Shown piece after piece: positions 25,018 through 36,850 of a stretch of DNA of 64,000 nt; the first letter of the stretch is position 1; every line of letters starts with the position of its first letter. Position numbers and translations under genes: made by a program. This DNA is from Epinephelus fuscoguttatus. Lineage: Eukaryota; Chordata; Actinopteri; Perciformes; Serranidae. The notes beneath the pieces were generated by a model. It had not been told where the DNA came from, did no database searches, and saw only the letters and a program-made list of their open reading frames with translations. The DNA lies in NCBI RefSeq assembly GCF_011397635.1, contig NC_064767.1, forward strand, positions 2,601,501-2,665,500, read 5' to 3'.

Positions 25018-26195
25018 GTATGAAGAGGCCTGCTGCAGCCACACACACTCAGTCTGATAGAGGAGGTAGAGCTGGAAACTTTGTCTCTGTCACACTGTCA
25101 GCCTGGCTCATATGACCCTGACACACCAAGCTGACCTCAAACAACCACAGCTGATAAACACTGACTCATCAAACTGTTTGTGTCCCACATCAGACCATCA
25201 ATACAGACACAAGTAGTCAGGGAACAGTAGCCAGGATGGGCCAAAACAGGGAGGGAAGGTGATGAAATGTTTCTGGAGCCTTGTCTTGTTTCAACATTGG
25301 ATAATAGGACAGTGGTGTATCCTGACACGTTGGAGGTTCATGGTGGGTTGACGTGTGTCAATGTGGTCATGCTGCAGGTTTGTGGGCTCATATGAAACAA
25401 TAGTGGGGGATGTTTTGGTCTTCATCATCTGCCACCAGTGGGTGTCATCATAATGGGAATGTTTCCTGATTTAAAAGGAGTTTAGCTTCACCTGGATTTG
25501 GTTTGTTTTGCACTGACAGAGAGTTCCCTGGCTGATAAGAATCGACTTGTAGTGGGACTCACCACAGAAACTAAAGGTGACAGTCAGCCACAGACGCTCA
25601 ATGAAGAACTAACAGCTGATTGTGGACGTGGTGTGTCAGAGACCAAAGAGCTTTATTTAGAACTGGACCAACATTATGGGGAAACAGGCAGTGCACTGTG
25701 GCTGCAGATGGACTTTGACTGGAATATTTGATATCCAGATTACAGATGATAAAAACCAGTGCTGACTGTTGCTAGGAGACAGGATGTGAACAGCAACCCT
25801 AACCCATCCAACCATCCACCCCGACCTCCTCCATCAGAGGTTGTGTCTCCTTTACTTGTGACAGACAACAGTCATTATGACACAAACAAAGGAGGTCACT
25901 CATCAGGAGTAAAACAGGTGGTTTCAAAGCTCCAATAATCAATACTTGTATATTGACAATGGATCAGCTGACTGTAATGGTCAAGTGTTGTGTGGTGGTG
26001 ATGAACCCACAGTAAACTGTTGAAACACCACCTGCTCAGGTACACTGAACTAAAACAATATCAGCTGATTAATAAGTGATGAACATGTCAGTCCATGTGG
26101 AGACAATAACAAAGCTGTGTGTATGAGAGTGATGTAATGTCCATGTTTCCATGGTGAAAGAGGAAGTGCTGCTCTGACCCCCCTCCTCCTTTCAG
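25018..26195 (+). other. NLR intron before the B30.2 exons
   Basis: Anonymous sequence. A 77-codon open frame at 25498-25731 has no recognisable domain, and nothing else supports it as a gene. Confidence 0.45.
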
Positions 26196-26905
26196 GGTGG
26201 AGCCTGCTGGAGTCCGATGGTTGACACCAGGTCTGAGGAAGTGTAAGTGTGTTTTAATTTGATCTTCAAACTGTGACATCACTCATTCAAATCTCTGATG
26301 TCATCATCAGAGTGATGATAGATGAATAACTGCAGCTGTATTGTGTCTTCTTCTCTCCATCAGATTCCTGTGAACTCACAATCGACACAAACACAGTGAA
26401 CAGACACCTCAAACTGTCTGACAACAACAGGAAGGTGACATATGTGGAGGAGGATCAGTCATATCCTGATCATCCAGACAGGTTTAATGCTTGGGCTCAG
26501 CTGCTGTATAGAACTGGTCTGACTGGTCGCTGTTACTGGGAGGTCGAGTGGAGTGGATGGGTTGATATATCAGTGAGTTACAGAGGAATCAGGAGGAGAG
26601 GAGACAGAGCTAACTGTTTGTTTGGATGGAATGATCAGTCCTGGAGTCTGATCTGCTATGATGGTCGTTACTATGTCAGGCACAATAACAGAGACACCTA
26701 CTCCTCCTCCTCCTCTTCCTCCTCCTCCTCCTCTGGTAGAGTAGCAGTGTATGTGGACTGTCCTGCTGGCACCCTGTCCTTCTTCAGAGTCTCCTCTGAC
26801 ACACTGATCCACCTCCACACCTTCAACACCACATTCACTGAACCTCTTTATCCTGGGTTTGGGCTCTGGTCACCTGGTTCCTCAGTGTCTCTGTGTTCTC
26901 TGTAG
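26196..26905 (+). CDS. NLR C-terminal linker and B30.2 (PRY-SPRY) exons
   Basis: A 47-base linker exon at 26196-26242 (VEPAGVRWLTPGLRKY) joins in phase to 26364-26905. That exon carries PRY (CELTIDTNTVNRHLKLSDNN) and SPRY (GRCYWEVEWSGWVDISVSYR, and LYPGFGLWSPGSSVSLCSL at the end), with stop at 26903-26905. B30.2 is a protein-interaction domain often found at the end of fish NLR-C proteins. A run of 11 serines (26702-26734) interrupts SPRY before RVAVYVD. The reading frame here is intact, but in the current sequence it lies downstream of the frameshift. Confidence 0.9.
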
Positions 26906-27120
26906 GAGGGAGAGTCTCCTCCTGTTAGAGAAACTTTCTCACTGCTGAACAGATAGTTCAGTCAGGACTTGTTGAGAACAAAATGACGTAACAACAGTCA
27001 GTGGGAACCAAAATCATCAACCCACTGAGGGCTGGATTCAAAATCACACCAAAAAATTAAAGTAAAACATCATCAACTCATCATGTGACTCAGTAGTGTG
27101 TACGGCCCCCGCCTGCCTGT

Positions 27121-27305
27121 ATGACCCAGGGCCCTCTGCACCAGGAGGAACTGAGGGCCCACTGCAACCGGGAGGAACCCAGGGCCCTCTGCACCAGGAG
27201 GAACCCAGGGCCCTCTGCACCAGGAGGAACCCAGGGCCCTCTGCACCAGGAGGAATCCAGGGCCCGCTGCACCAGGAGGAACCCAGGGGCCTCTGCACCA
27301 GCATA
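27121..27305. repeat. 26-bp minisatellite derived from Tc1 coding sequence
   Basis: About seven units of AACCCAGGGCCCTCTGCACC plus AGGAGG, with minor changes. On the minus strand each unit reads through the GPGFLLVQ codons of the transposase. Because 26 is not a multiple of 3, the frame cycles every 78 bp, giving the long Gly/Pro/Trp open frames seen here. Confidence 0.85.
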
Positions 27306-27539
27306 AGGTCTGACAATCACTCTGAGGATTTCCTCCTGGTACCTAACAGCAGTCAGGGTACCGTTGGCTATGACATGGAGGTCTGTGCAAACCCTACAAA
27401 TGTCACAGGCAGCATAACGTTCACCACGGCGTCTCCAGACTCTTTCACGCCTGTCACATGTGCTCAGTGTGAACCTGCTCTCATCTGTGAAGATAACGGG
27501 GCGCCAATGGTGGACCTGCCAGTTCTGGTGTTCTCTGGT

Positions 27540-28953
27540 CAGGGCCATGCCTGACCAATTTGGCACCCTAGGCAAGATATTTGCTGGCACCCCCACGGTT
27601 CGGTTCAAACCTCGGTTTTCAAAAACTACGAAAGAAACATTTCAAAAACTTCCTGAAAAAATGTCTGGATTTTATTAATTATTAAACAAATGTTGCATTG
27701 CAATAAAGAACATGAACATTACTTAAGTTATATTAACTTACAGTTCACAATAAATAAAAAAACTTGTTAATCTCTTAACAGTCTACATTCTCTAAATAAT
27801 CTTATTTCTCCACTTGCAGTTTGTGTGTGGGAGGGAGATGCACTTGAGGCTGCATCACTTGGTGCTGAGGTGGATGAGGTGGCAGCAGTTACATTATTAG
27901 GTCCAGGATTTGCAGAGGTGGGCACAAATACTTCAGAAGGGCATCTAAAAAGAGGAGATGCATATATTTGACAAACTGGGCTTTTACAATATATTAATCA
28001 AATAGCTGTTGTGAAACCATCATGGCATAACCATAATAGCACCTATCATTACAGTCTGCTTTGATCTAATGACATTTTAAACACAGCAAACAGCCAAAAT
28101 ATAAAAAATGCAACTGTAACATGACAAATTACACAAATCTGAAAATTAGAAAACATAAATATACAGTATATGAATATATGCCTGGCTGGTAAACAGTGAG
28201 TGGTTTGTGCAGCAGCACACTAAACATTAAAAGAAAAGATAGGCTAATATATTAAATTATGTTGCTTATTCATTCCCCCAAACACTTGAGTCTTTCTTTC
28301 CAACTTTCTCTAAGATGGGAGCAACATTAAATGACATTAACTCGAGCTGAATGCTGAAAGTATTCCTAAAACAAGTGGCTAATGAAGTCACAGTAACATT
28401 AAAGTTATGTAATAGTAGCCTAACCGCTAACCATTAGCGGCTAATGAGCTGATGTTAGCTTGCAAGTGCTTCAGTAACTGTAACTTACGTTGTGTTTCTA
28501 CCATTTTGAATGAAGTGTTTCATCACATCACAGCATTACCTCGGTCTTCTTCACGTTTCTCCTTGTCTTCTTTGTTTTGTTTTGTACTGCTCCCTATGAC
28601 TGCGCCCCAGAGGGCTTTAACCTCTTCATGACGATGGCACCCGACTGTCAGTTTGTCACTCAGCGGCATCACATTACAGAAGATAGCGGGGGGGCGCGGT
28701 TAGGGACCGTGGCGAAATTGGTGCTGCCTGCCAGGCAGGCAGAAATTTAAATTAGAAATATTATTTCATTATTATTTAAAGATGTATGGCTATATGTGCT
28801 GTTATTTTGTAGTGTATTCTTGTCTAATTTTCTGAATAGAATGGGGAAGGAAAAAAAAAACATAAAAAAAAAAACACCTCACTCCCTGGCACCCCCTGGC
28901 ATGCTGGCGCCTATAGCATTTGCCTAACCTGCCCTATGGGCGGCACAGCCCTG
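27540..28953. mobile_element. hAT-like transposon inside the Tc1 relic (1,414 bp)
   Basis: Both sides carry TCTCTGGT (27532-27539 and 28954-28961), a perfect 8-bp target duplication. The ends CAGGGCCATGCC and CAGGGCTGTGCC (inverted) are hAT-style. Internal sub-terminal blocks (GGCACCCTAGGCAA on the left; TTGCCTAACCTGCC on the right) are also inverted. The interior is A/T rich with no transposase frame. Confidence 0.8.
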
Positions 28954-29565
28954 TCTCTGGTGAATGATGGAGCTGCACGGTGCTGGGCTGTGAGCACAGG
29001 TCCCACTAGAGGCCGTGGGGCCCTCATGCCACCCTCATGGAGTCTGTTTCTGACAGTGTGGTCAGAAACATGCACACCAGTAGCCTGCTGGAGGTCATGC
29101 TGTAGGGCTCTGGCAGTGCTCCTCCTGTTCCTCCTCACACAAAGGAGCAGATAGCGGTCCTGCTGCTGGGTTGATGCCCTTCTACGGCCCTGTCCAGCTC
29201 TCCTGGTGTAACGGCCCGTCTCCTGGTATCTGGTATCAACCTGACTGGGCTGCAGGTATGGCCTCATGCTACCAGTAGTGCCAAGGACACTAGCAGAAGA
29301 CCAAACTAGAGAAGAATCAGTCAGGAAGGATAAGGAGAGAGCAACTGTCTGTGGACACCACATGTAAAACCATTCCCTTTTTGGGGCTTGTCTTGCTTTT
29401 GCCTCTCCATTTCACCTGTTGTCACTTTGATTTGCACCAAAGCAGCTGAAACTGATTCACAATCACTTGTGCTTCCTGAATGGACACATTGATATCCCTG
29501 AAGTTTAACTGACTTCCTGTTACACTGTGACCATTGAGTGTTCATTTCAGTTTTTGAGCAGTGTA

Positions 29566-30436
29566 AATATCTTCATAACACAAGTTGTAAATAATTTAAT
29601 AATGTAATAAAATTAAAAAAAATTAAAAAGATTGGGTTGTAAAAATATCTTAATTGTTGTATGTAACTATATATACATGTAAGAAATTGTGCAAATAGTT
29701 TAAGTTAATAGAAGAAAAGTGAAAGAGGGGTAGGAACATATAAGTTTTACTTCTACCTACTCCTTTTCTTCATTTCTTGTTGTCACAACATTGTTTTAAA
29801 CTCTGGTTCGAAATAAAGTCATTCATTGTCCACGGAAAAGTTTATTTGTAATTAAATAATTTGAACTAATAATATTGTTTAACAGGCTTTAAACGCCTTT
29901 TTAAAAATCATAAATTAAAACAATGGCTTTAATGAGGAGTAATTGTAAAGTAGATTTTCCACTCAGGCCTCTTGTGCCACTGCCCCACAGAACACTCATT
30001 CAGAGTGTTACATTTTTAACATAACTGTACTATGACTTTTTTTAACATTCTCTACTAATGTAGTTTTATAACTAAGGTCAGGAACAAAGACCAGGCCTTA
30101 GACACATCCCATTTCCATCCAAAAGTATTTAAACACTCTCACAGCTTTACATGTTCTGTGCCAGGGGCGATTCTAGGATCAGAGGTTTAGGGATGCTGAG
30201 CACCCAGAGTGCTGGCCGGCCAGGCAAGAGACATTTCACTGTTTTGTACATTTTAACGCAATTTCAGACCATCATTCCCACATCTGTCAAAGAAAAACAT
30301 AACACTTTGTGGGTAGAGGAAACTCTGTGACTAAACCATCAAATCTGAGTAATTTAAATGCTGAGCCACAGCAAAAGAGGAATGGATTGGAATCATCAAA
30401 GAAATATACCCTGACCCTAATTTGTGGAGGAAGTAG
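29566..30436. other. A/T-rich intergenic sequence
   Basis: No coding or structural signal. A stretch near 30160-30230 (GGGGCGATTCTAGGATCAGAGG) looks like the edge of an old DNA element. Confidence 0.4.
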
Positions 30437-31090
30437 GGCTGGGCGATAAATCGATTTTATCGATTAATTCGAATTTGTAGTTGAGGTTGATTTGTTTCAA
30501 AGAAAATCCATTTTCTCTTTAACATCTGCCACTGATGCTCCCCGCTGGGCTCCCGTAGTTCAGAGTGTGCTCCCCCCTCCCCCCGTGTGCTTGATACACA
30601 AACAACATGGCAGCGAGCAATAGGGATGGGCAAATGATCAAAATTCATTATTCGAGCATCAAAAAAATTAACGATCAATTATCAATTAATTGATAAGCGA
30701 GTATTTCAAAAGAGAGAAAACAAAAGACTGCAGTGCAGACTGTCGCCGCAAGAGAGCGCAGCTGCCCCAGTTTTGAGCTTCAACCCCCCAGGCCAAAGAG
30801 GAAGAATGGCATGCATGCGCAGTTCACCCCTGGGTGTTTACAACCATTGTCAGCCAGAGGTTATAGGCTTCAGTTTTCAGCAAAACCTCTTTCAGCGGCG
30901 TACTGTTTTCAGAGGCCTCATGGGAAGCCGCCAAGGCTTTGGAGAGCGATGAGAGCCTGTTTATGATTTTTTGCCTGGCATAGGTCTGGCGGGGGGTCTC
31001 TTAGGCCCGGCGAGCCGCCGCGACTGATCAAAATTATTTGTGATCGATCAAAAGGGGCTCAATTTAAATCGTGAATCGGATTTGTTGTAA
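30437..31090. mobile_element. Decayed hAT-like elements
   Basis: TAGGGCTGGGCGATAAATCG at about 30433 and TAGGGATGGGCAAATGATCA at about 30623 are both typical hAT-type left ends. Matching ATC-rich right-end sequence (TTTGTGATCGATCAAAA) lies near 31040. Exact right ends and target duplications were not resolved. Confidence 0.45.
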
Positions 31091-31354
31091 AAAAAAAATG
31101 TCTGTCTGTCTGCACACATTACTGTATTTTTGTTGTTAAAATATTACGTTTCAACCCAGAGCTGGATTAGCACCCCAGGGGCCCCTGGCCACCAGGTCTC
31201 AAAGGGCCCTTGTACACATGCAACGTCACCACCTCACACACCATGCTATGCCACACCACGGCACCACCACGCCAATTAACACACAAATCATACTAACCAG
31301 TTACCAGCAACTAATGTTGATTTCAACACTGATGATACGAACAACACCTTATTC

Positions 31355-31355
31355 A

Positions 31356-31412
<57 letters not shown>
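31355..31412. repeat. (TC)n(AC)n microsatellite
   Basis: A TC run followed directly by an AC run; a matching reverse-type (TG)n(AG)n tract lies 200 bases further on. Confidence 0.95.
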
Positions 31413-31414
<2 letters not shown>

Positions 31415-31610
31415 AACTCAAGGCTGACACAAACAGCAGATCAATAGCTCACCAATAGACACTCACTGACTCACAGATAATAATCACCACTGAAATGTGA
31501 CATCAGTGCATCATAACAGCCACACAACACAGCTGAATGGAGGGTTTCAAATTAAGGGGTTCATAGGCACCATGCAGAAATGCAACAGCCAACAAATGAG
31601 CTGCGACTGG

Positions 31611-31617
31611 TGTGTGT

Positions 31618-31663
<46 letters not shown>

Positions 31664-31695
31664 CAGAGAGAGAGAGAGAGACAGAGAGAGAGAGT
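31611..31695. repeat. (TG)n(AG)n microsatellite
   Basis: A TG run then an AG run with a few interruptions. It is roughly the reverse complement of the tract at 31355-31412 and could form a hairpin with it. Confidence 0.95.
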
Positions 31696-31799
31696 GTGTG
31701 CAGGGCAGAGATAATATGTCAAAATGAAGGTGTGTGCACGTGTGTCAAGGCTGACACAGACAAACAGCAAATCAGATAAACCATCCTCACACTGTGCTC

Positions 31800-32700
31800 A
31801 GTGCACTGACAGCATTATCAATGTTCTTACCTTTAGGAGTTCTTCTTCCTGGACTTTAACTTGAACACACAGTCTGCCACCAGAAAACCCAGCTCCTTCA
31901 CCAGGTCACGTTCAATGGCCATCAGGCAGAGTGCTGACAGTCGCTCTTGTTTCATGGTGCTCCTCAGTTCCTTCAGTTAAATGTTCTTTCTCCTTCACAG
32001 TTTGATACAGGTAGGGTGAGAAAACGACGGAGAGCCAAGCGTCCACAGTTCCCTCCTTTTCTCCACGATGCACTTTCTGTGTTCGGGTCCCGTCTCCATG
32101 TTTCCTGATACAAATGCGGTGTTATGTGCTGAAAACATTTTGCAAGCACAGCACAGTATATTTATAAATGATCCACTGGATCACCTCCTCCTCCAGCTCC
32201 GAGGACCTGTTGCTGGTGTTGGCCGGGCTAACCATTAACGTTAGGGGCACTGGCTCCAGTGCTCCGCTGCTAGAAACAGTTAGCCTATCCTCCGGGTCCT
32301 GCTGCTGCTAACGTTAGGGCTAGAGGCGTTAGCTAGCTCTAGCTAACTAGCTAGCATGTTAGCCAACTCCGTTTCGTCGTCATCTGTAAGTTTTTGTAAA
32401 AGGCGGGACATCTTTAATCACCGCTGCTTCTCTCGCTTGTCTTTCTTCCTTTCTGCTCCTCCGCTTAAAGGCTTTTTAAAATCCATCTTCTCTCTCTCAC
32501 CTCAGTGTGAGCTGTCTACTGCTGACCACACTCTGAAGTTCAACGAGCCGCCGCGGCGCGCGCTCGCGCTGCCCAGCATGCACCCTGCCAGCCAGCGTCA
32601 CGTGATGACGACACACTCAGATCTTTTTTAAAAACATGATTTTATTATTTATGATTTCATTTTCCAGTGTTACAAAGTTTTTGAAAACAGATTTAAATTG
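31800..32700. other. Repeat-like, G/C-variable intergenic region
   Basis: Contains GCTAACGTTAG-type motifs (32230-32350) that recur in other repeats of this window. No supported gene. Confidence 0.35.
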
Positions 32701-32721
32701 CTGCATGAAGGGCCCAACAAG

Positions 32722-33362
32722 CTGGGACGGGCAGTATTTCTATTACTTGTATTTAAAATACATATTTCAATTACATTTGAGTATTTTGTAATTTGTATTT
32801 GATAAGGCCGATAAAAAGCAAATGTAATTTGTAACAGAATACTTTTGAGTGGAGTAATTTTGTATTTAAAATACTCAAAATACTTTCTCCACAAATCAAA
32901 AAACAAAAATAATAGGCTACACATTCTTATAATATTGGATGCAACAATATTTTGTACTTTTTTCTTGGTTTGTTTTTAAATATTTTTATCTATATGTTTT
33001 TTAAACTTGGGCCATTCAATGTGCCCTTCACTGACCTAGTGGTCTGTTTTACTGGACTGTGCATAACATAGGAAATTGTATGTTGTTGTGGTTGATGCTT
33101 GGGATGAGTATGCTACAAATGAATTGCCTCACGTGGGATCAATAAAGTTGTCTGAATCTAAATCTGGATCAGTTACAATGCAGTTGCTTTGTGGACCCAC
33201 CGACAGAGAGACCTATAGAGCTGCGGGTCGCTGCTAAAAAGAAATAGGAAAAAAGTATTTTCTGTTTTTGAAAATACAAAATACATGTATTTTATTTTGA
33301 TACATTTATTTGAGGGGTATTTTGTATCAAAATACATTTTGATGTATTTTTGCCCATCTCTG
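32722..33362. mobile_element. Non-autonomous hAT-like element (641 bp)
   Basis: Flanked by CCAACAAG (32714-32721) and CCAACAAA (33363-33370), an 8-bp target duplication with one change. The ends are imperfectly inverted (CTGGGACGGGCAGTATTT and CAGAGATGGGCAAAAATAC). The inside carries long A/T-rich sub-terminal arms (TATTTAAAATAC, AAAATACATTTTGATGTATT) on both sides. Confidence 0.7.
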
Positions 33363-33394
33363 CCAACAAAATAATATTAAGTTAAAAAAAAAAA

Positions 33395-33634
33395 AAAGTT
33401 TTCACATACCTGAGTGTGTGAAATTTGTTCTCCGCATTTGACCCATCCCCTGAGGGAGCGGTGAGCAGCAGCGGTGCCGCGCTCGGGAATCATGTGGTGA
33501 GTTAACCCCCCAATTCCAACCCATGATGCTGAGTGCCAAGCAGGGAGGCAATGGGTCCCATTTTTATAGTCTTTGGTATGACCCGGCCGGGGATCGAACC
33601 CTCAGGGCGGACACTCTACCACTAGGCCACTGGT
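33395..33634 (-). mobile_element. tRNA-derived SINE
   Basis: On the minus strand the right edge starts TGGCCTAGTGGTAGAGTGTC (RNA polymerase III A box; 33633 leftwards), followed about 25 bases on by GGTTCGATCCC (B box). The body and tail (ATGGGTCAAATGCGGAGAAC, AATTTCACACACTCAGGTAT) follow. A and B boxes at the 5' end of a short repeat define a tRNA-derived SINE. The family was not named. It is flanked by a T-rich tract on the left and simple repeats on the right. Confidence 0.75.
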
Positions 33635-33651
33635 TATATATGGACTAGTGT

Positions 33652-33652
33652 A

Positions 33653-33683
<31 letters not shown>

Positions 33684-33684
33684 T
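33652..33684. repeat. (TC)n(TA)n microsatellite
   Basis: Short TC run followed by a TA run. Confidence 0.9.
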
Positions 33685-33714
33685 TAAAGTGTTTATATGT
33701 TGTATTGACTTAAA

Positions 33715-34330
33715 AGTGGGGCGCACTGGTAGTTCACATGGGAAAGGTGCGGTCCAGTCACCTTGAGGCGTCCTGTTCTACATATCTACCAAGTTTAGTA
33801 AAAATCCATATGGCGGTTAGGCCTAGATAAGAAATGAGCTCTCTAGCGCCCCCATTTTGTTTGATGGGCTCAATAATGGAGGGCTCCCCTCAGATTATGT
33901 GTGGTCATATGCCTACAAAGTTGCGTGGTGATGGGTGAAACCCTTGAGATGTTCTACACCTTTATGTGATGAGCCACGCCCTCCGCAATATTCATTGCCT
34001 TATAGAAGCTCAGTTTTAGTAAGTTTTCCAACTTTTGCCAAGAGGGAACTTTAGATATTGCTCCCTAGATTATGTTCACCCAGTTTCATGCAGATCGCTC
34101 AAACTTCCTAGGAAGAGATCCATTTGAAGTGTTTTTCAAAACATTCAAAATGGTGGAAAATCTATATAAGCGGAAGTTATGGGTTCTTGAGGCAAATGTG
34201 TTCCTCATGAGGAGAGGCATCTCTGTGCAAAGTTTCATGTCTCTACGACATACGGGGCATGAGATATGCCCATTCAAAGTTTGACATTTCAATGGGTTGC
34301 TATAGCGCCCCCCTTTGGCCAACTGATGTA
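33715..34330. repeat. Unclassified interspersed repeat
   Basis: Phrases such as CTACCAAGTTTAGTAAAAATCC, TAGCGCCCCC (33854 and 34304) and CAAAGTTTCATGTCTCTACG are repeated in style within the block. I recognise them as a common fish repeat without a firm family. No coding sequence. Confidence 0.4.
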
Positions 34331-34989
34331 ATATTGCTTCATTGGCATCCTCCCATGACCCTGAAATGTATCCTATGGAGAAACTGACCAGTGAAGCTAA
34401 AAATCCAAATACATCTATATCTGGGTCTTTACTCTTTTAATGTGTCTCCCTTTTTGTGCTCCTTATTTGTTAACCCGATGGTGTCTCCTTTTGTTTTTGT
34501 TGCCTTTTCATTTAAAAAAAAAAAATACCCTTTGTCTCTCTCAATGTTCTCCAGCTTATGATGTTTCCTCTGTTTGTTTTTTTATGTTTATGTTGGTGCA
34601 TCTTTTTCACCATCGCTGATAAATTCTATCTCTTGTCTTTATGTTGTTTGTGTTTATTTTTCTTTTGTTAAAAATGATAAAAAATAATTGCTCCTGCCTG
34701 ATGTTGACACAATTTGAGGTGATGAAGTTAATAAAAACAAATGAGTAGTCACAAGTGAACGCACAATGAGGATAGAACTAAAAGGACTCACTGATGTTTT
34801 AATAATGTAATGTGCTACTTGTTGTGTTGCTGTACTAGGAGTGATATACACGGATTAATTATGATAATTTTCTTCTCTGTAATTAGCCCACTGCAATATT
34901 CAATAACCTACTTTATTAAATGTGACAGCTCCCTCCTGTGGTTGTGTCATAAACCTACAGTTGCAGGTACATTTGCTGAGACCTATGTG

Positions 34990-35545
34990 GTATGAAATAA
35001 AATAAAATGAAATAAAATAAAACAATAAAATAAAGTAAAAAAAAAAAATAATGAAATAAAATAATAAAATAAGGTAAGATACAATTAAATAAAAATACAA
35101 TATAATAAAATGAAGTAAAAAAAAATAAAATAAAATAAAATAATAAATAAAATAAAATAAATAACGGAATAAAATGAAATAATAAAATAAATTAAAAAGT
35201 TTTTGAATAAATAATATACAGTAACAAATAGAATAAAATACTAAAATGTAATAAAATGAAAAACTATAATAAAATAAGGTAAAATACTATTAAATAAAAA
35301 TACAATATAATAAAGTAAAAAAATACAATAAAGTAAAAAACAATAATAAAATAAAATAATGCATAAAAAAATAACTGAAGAAAATAAAGTAAAAAAATGA
35401 ATAAATAATATACAGTAACAAGTAGAATAAAATACAAAAATGTAATAAAATGAAAAATAAAATAATAAAATGAATTCAAAATTGAATAAAGATAAAATAA
35501 AATAAAATGACGAACAATAAAATAAAGCAAAAAAACAAAATAAGT
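34990..35545. repeat. (AAAAT)/(AAATAAAAT)-type A/T-rich array
   Basis: About 550 bp made almost only of A and T with occasional G. Two similar sub-blocks (about 35080-35240 and 35270-35430) share AATAATATACAGTAACAA. The 118-residue Phe/Tyr-rich minus-strand frame here is an artefact of the repeat. Confidence 0.9.
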
Positions 35546-36850
35546 GAGTTTACACAGAATATTTAAATTTTGGAGTGCAGAGTGTCTAGTGCATGCATGC
35601 ATGCATGGACCTGCTGTCACCTCTCACAGGTACTCCATAATTAAGCAACTGCATCATTTTATTAACATGATTTTGCAGTTCTGAGTTCTTTTAGCCTCTC
35701 TGCCTATAGATACAATTTTTGGAGGGAAAGTTAAAAACACTGGAGTACAGAAATGGTACAGACAAAGTTTATGTTATAATTATTGTAAGTACTGATTTAG
35801 TCCAGACTGATGTTGTACTTTGGGAAGAGTCGCTGCTGCAGGATGACATCACGGCCTGCTGGTTGTTGCATTCAGTGCCACGGTCGTGATGTGACCTTGG
35901 CTTTAAATACCTCAAACAACCACGTGCTTACATTCATACCACACGCCTGACAATGCATCAGAGAGCAGTCAGAAATCCAGAGCGATGATGTTTTTATTTC
36001 AACTCGGTATCTGAGGTACATATTTACTGATTTCACACAAATGATACCAGGCTACATGTATGTTCTTCACACATTAGCACGACACGGAGAACACTTACAT
36101 CAACATGACAACAGACATGCACAAACGAGGCAGTGACGGGGGGTAAGCACTGGTGGCTAACTGCACCGACCAACCGCTGGCCAGAACACAAACCGGTCAC
36201 GATGGGTGATATCACTGACTCTGACGGGGTGTGGGGGTGAGGAGAGGACGAGGGGGGACAGAAGAGGAGGAGGAGAGGGGAGAACAGGTCAGGAGAGGAG
36301 GTGAAGGAGAATAAAGGAGGGGAGAGGAGGGGCTAATACCTAAAATATTAAGACGAATTGTAACACTGAGTACCAGAATAAACAATAAATAATATTTTCC
36401 GTATTGACAATAAATATCAGTAATCTCATAAATAACATTATTTTCCTTTTTTAATAACATATATCCTTAAATCTGATATGAGCTGCACACTTTCCCATCA
36501 AAGAGTGGATAAATTACCTTACTGCAGAGATCACACACACACACACACACTCTCACACACTCACACTCACCTTTTATTTCTGTCTCTTTAAGTACAGTTC
36601 AGTCCAGTGTTAGGAGAGCAATACTGTAGGACCAGGGACACGGGGTCATCTAAAGGTGGTTTAAAGGTGATGCTTATTTAGTTGGGGGGTCACATGCAGA
36701 CTGATATGTACAACTGTAAACTCCCTCTGTCCCACCCTCCCTCCCTGATACCCCCACTTTATCTGTCTGTGTCTCCGTCTATCCTCATTTTGACACTTTC
36801 TTCCACCAAAGCACGTCTTAAAAACGCCATGTCACTCTTCTTTCCTTTCA

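Larger units (their letters stand above)
3098..26905 (+). pseudogene. Fish NLR-C receptor (NLRC3/NLRP-like: FISNA, NACHT, LRR, B30.2) with a frameshift
   Basis: Cytosolic pattern-recognition receptor family, expanded in fish. Phase-consistent coding exons: 3098-3127 (ATG at 3120), 12645-12770, 14449-14547, 14726-14804, 14948-15176, 15338-17140, 17281-17454, 21502-21675, 24844-25017, 26196-26242, 26364-26905. Exons 2-3 encode the proline/serine-rich leader repeats of this family (PDSPGPGPEPDPSCVS and SPVPSCVSMKS). The next two give the helical segment ending LEENILTFVNNELKK. Then come FISNA-NACHT, three 174-base LRR exons and a PRY-SPRY exon with stop at 26903-26905. All junctions keep phase except that the NACHT exon is one base short (1803 rather than 1804), because a C is missing after 16985. 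Translation then stops at 17068-17070, before the LRRs. The first exon is the weakest part of the model; the leader exon usual in this family was not found. Confidence 0.8.
27089..29565 (-). mobile_element. Tc1-like transposon relic, split by a hAT element
   Basis: Minus-strand transposase N-terminal part at about 29280-28962: [40 protein letters not shown] (helix-turn-helix). The catalytic part continues at about 27531-27300: REHQNWQVHHWRPVIFTDES, including the first catalytic Asp in the FTDESRF block, then STCDRRERVWRRRGERYAAC, TDLHVIANGTLTAVRY. The middle of the catalytic domain is deleted after AACDI, and beyond GFLLVQ the sequence dissolves into a minisatellite. Element limits are approximate; the inverted ends were not resolved. 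Confidence 0.8.

Noticed and set aside
25498..25731. 77-residue frame in the NLR intron as an extra exon
   Set aside because: No similarity to NLR parts, and the flanking exons already join in phase without it.
27096..27554. 152-residue Gly/Pro-rich plus-strand frame
   Set aside because: Antisense of the 26-bp minisatellite and the Tc1 transposase.
35264..35620. 118-residue Phe/Tyr/Leu-rich minus-strand open frame
   Set aside because: Produced by translating the A/T-rich simple repeat; no domain, no splice context.
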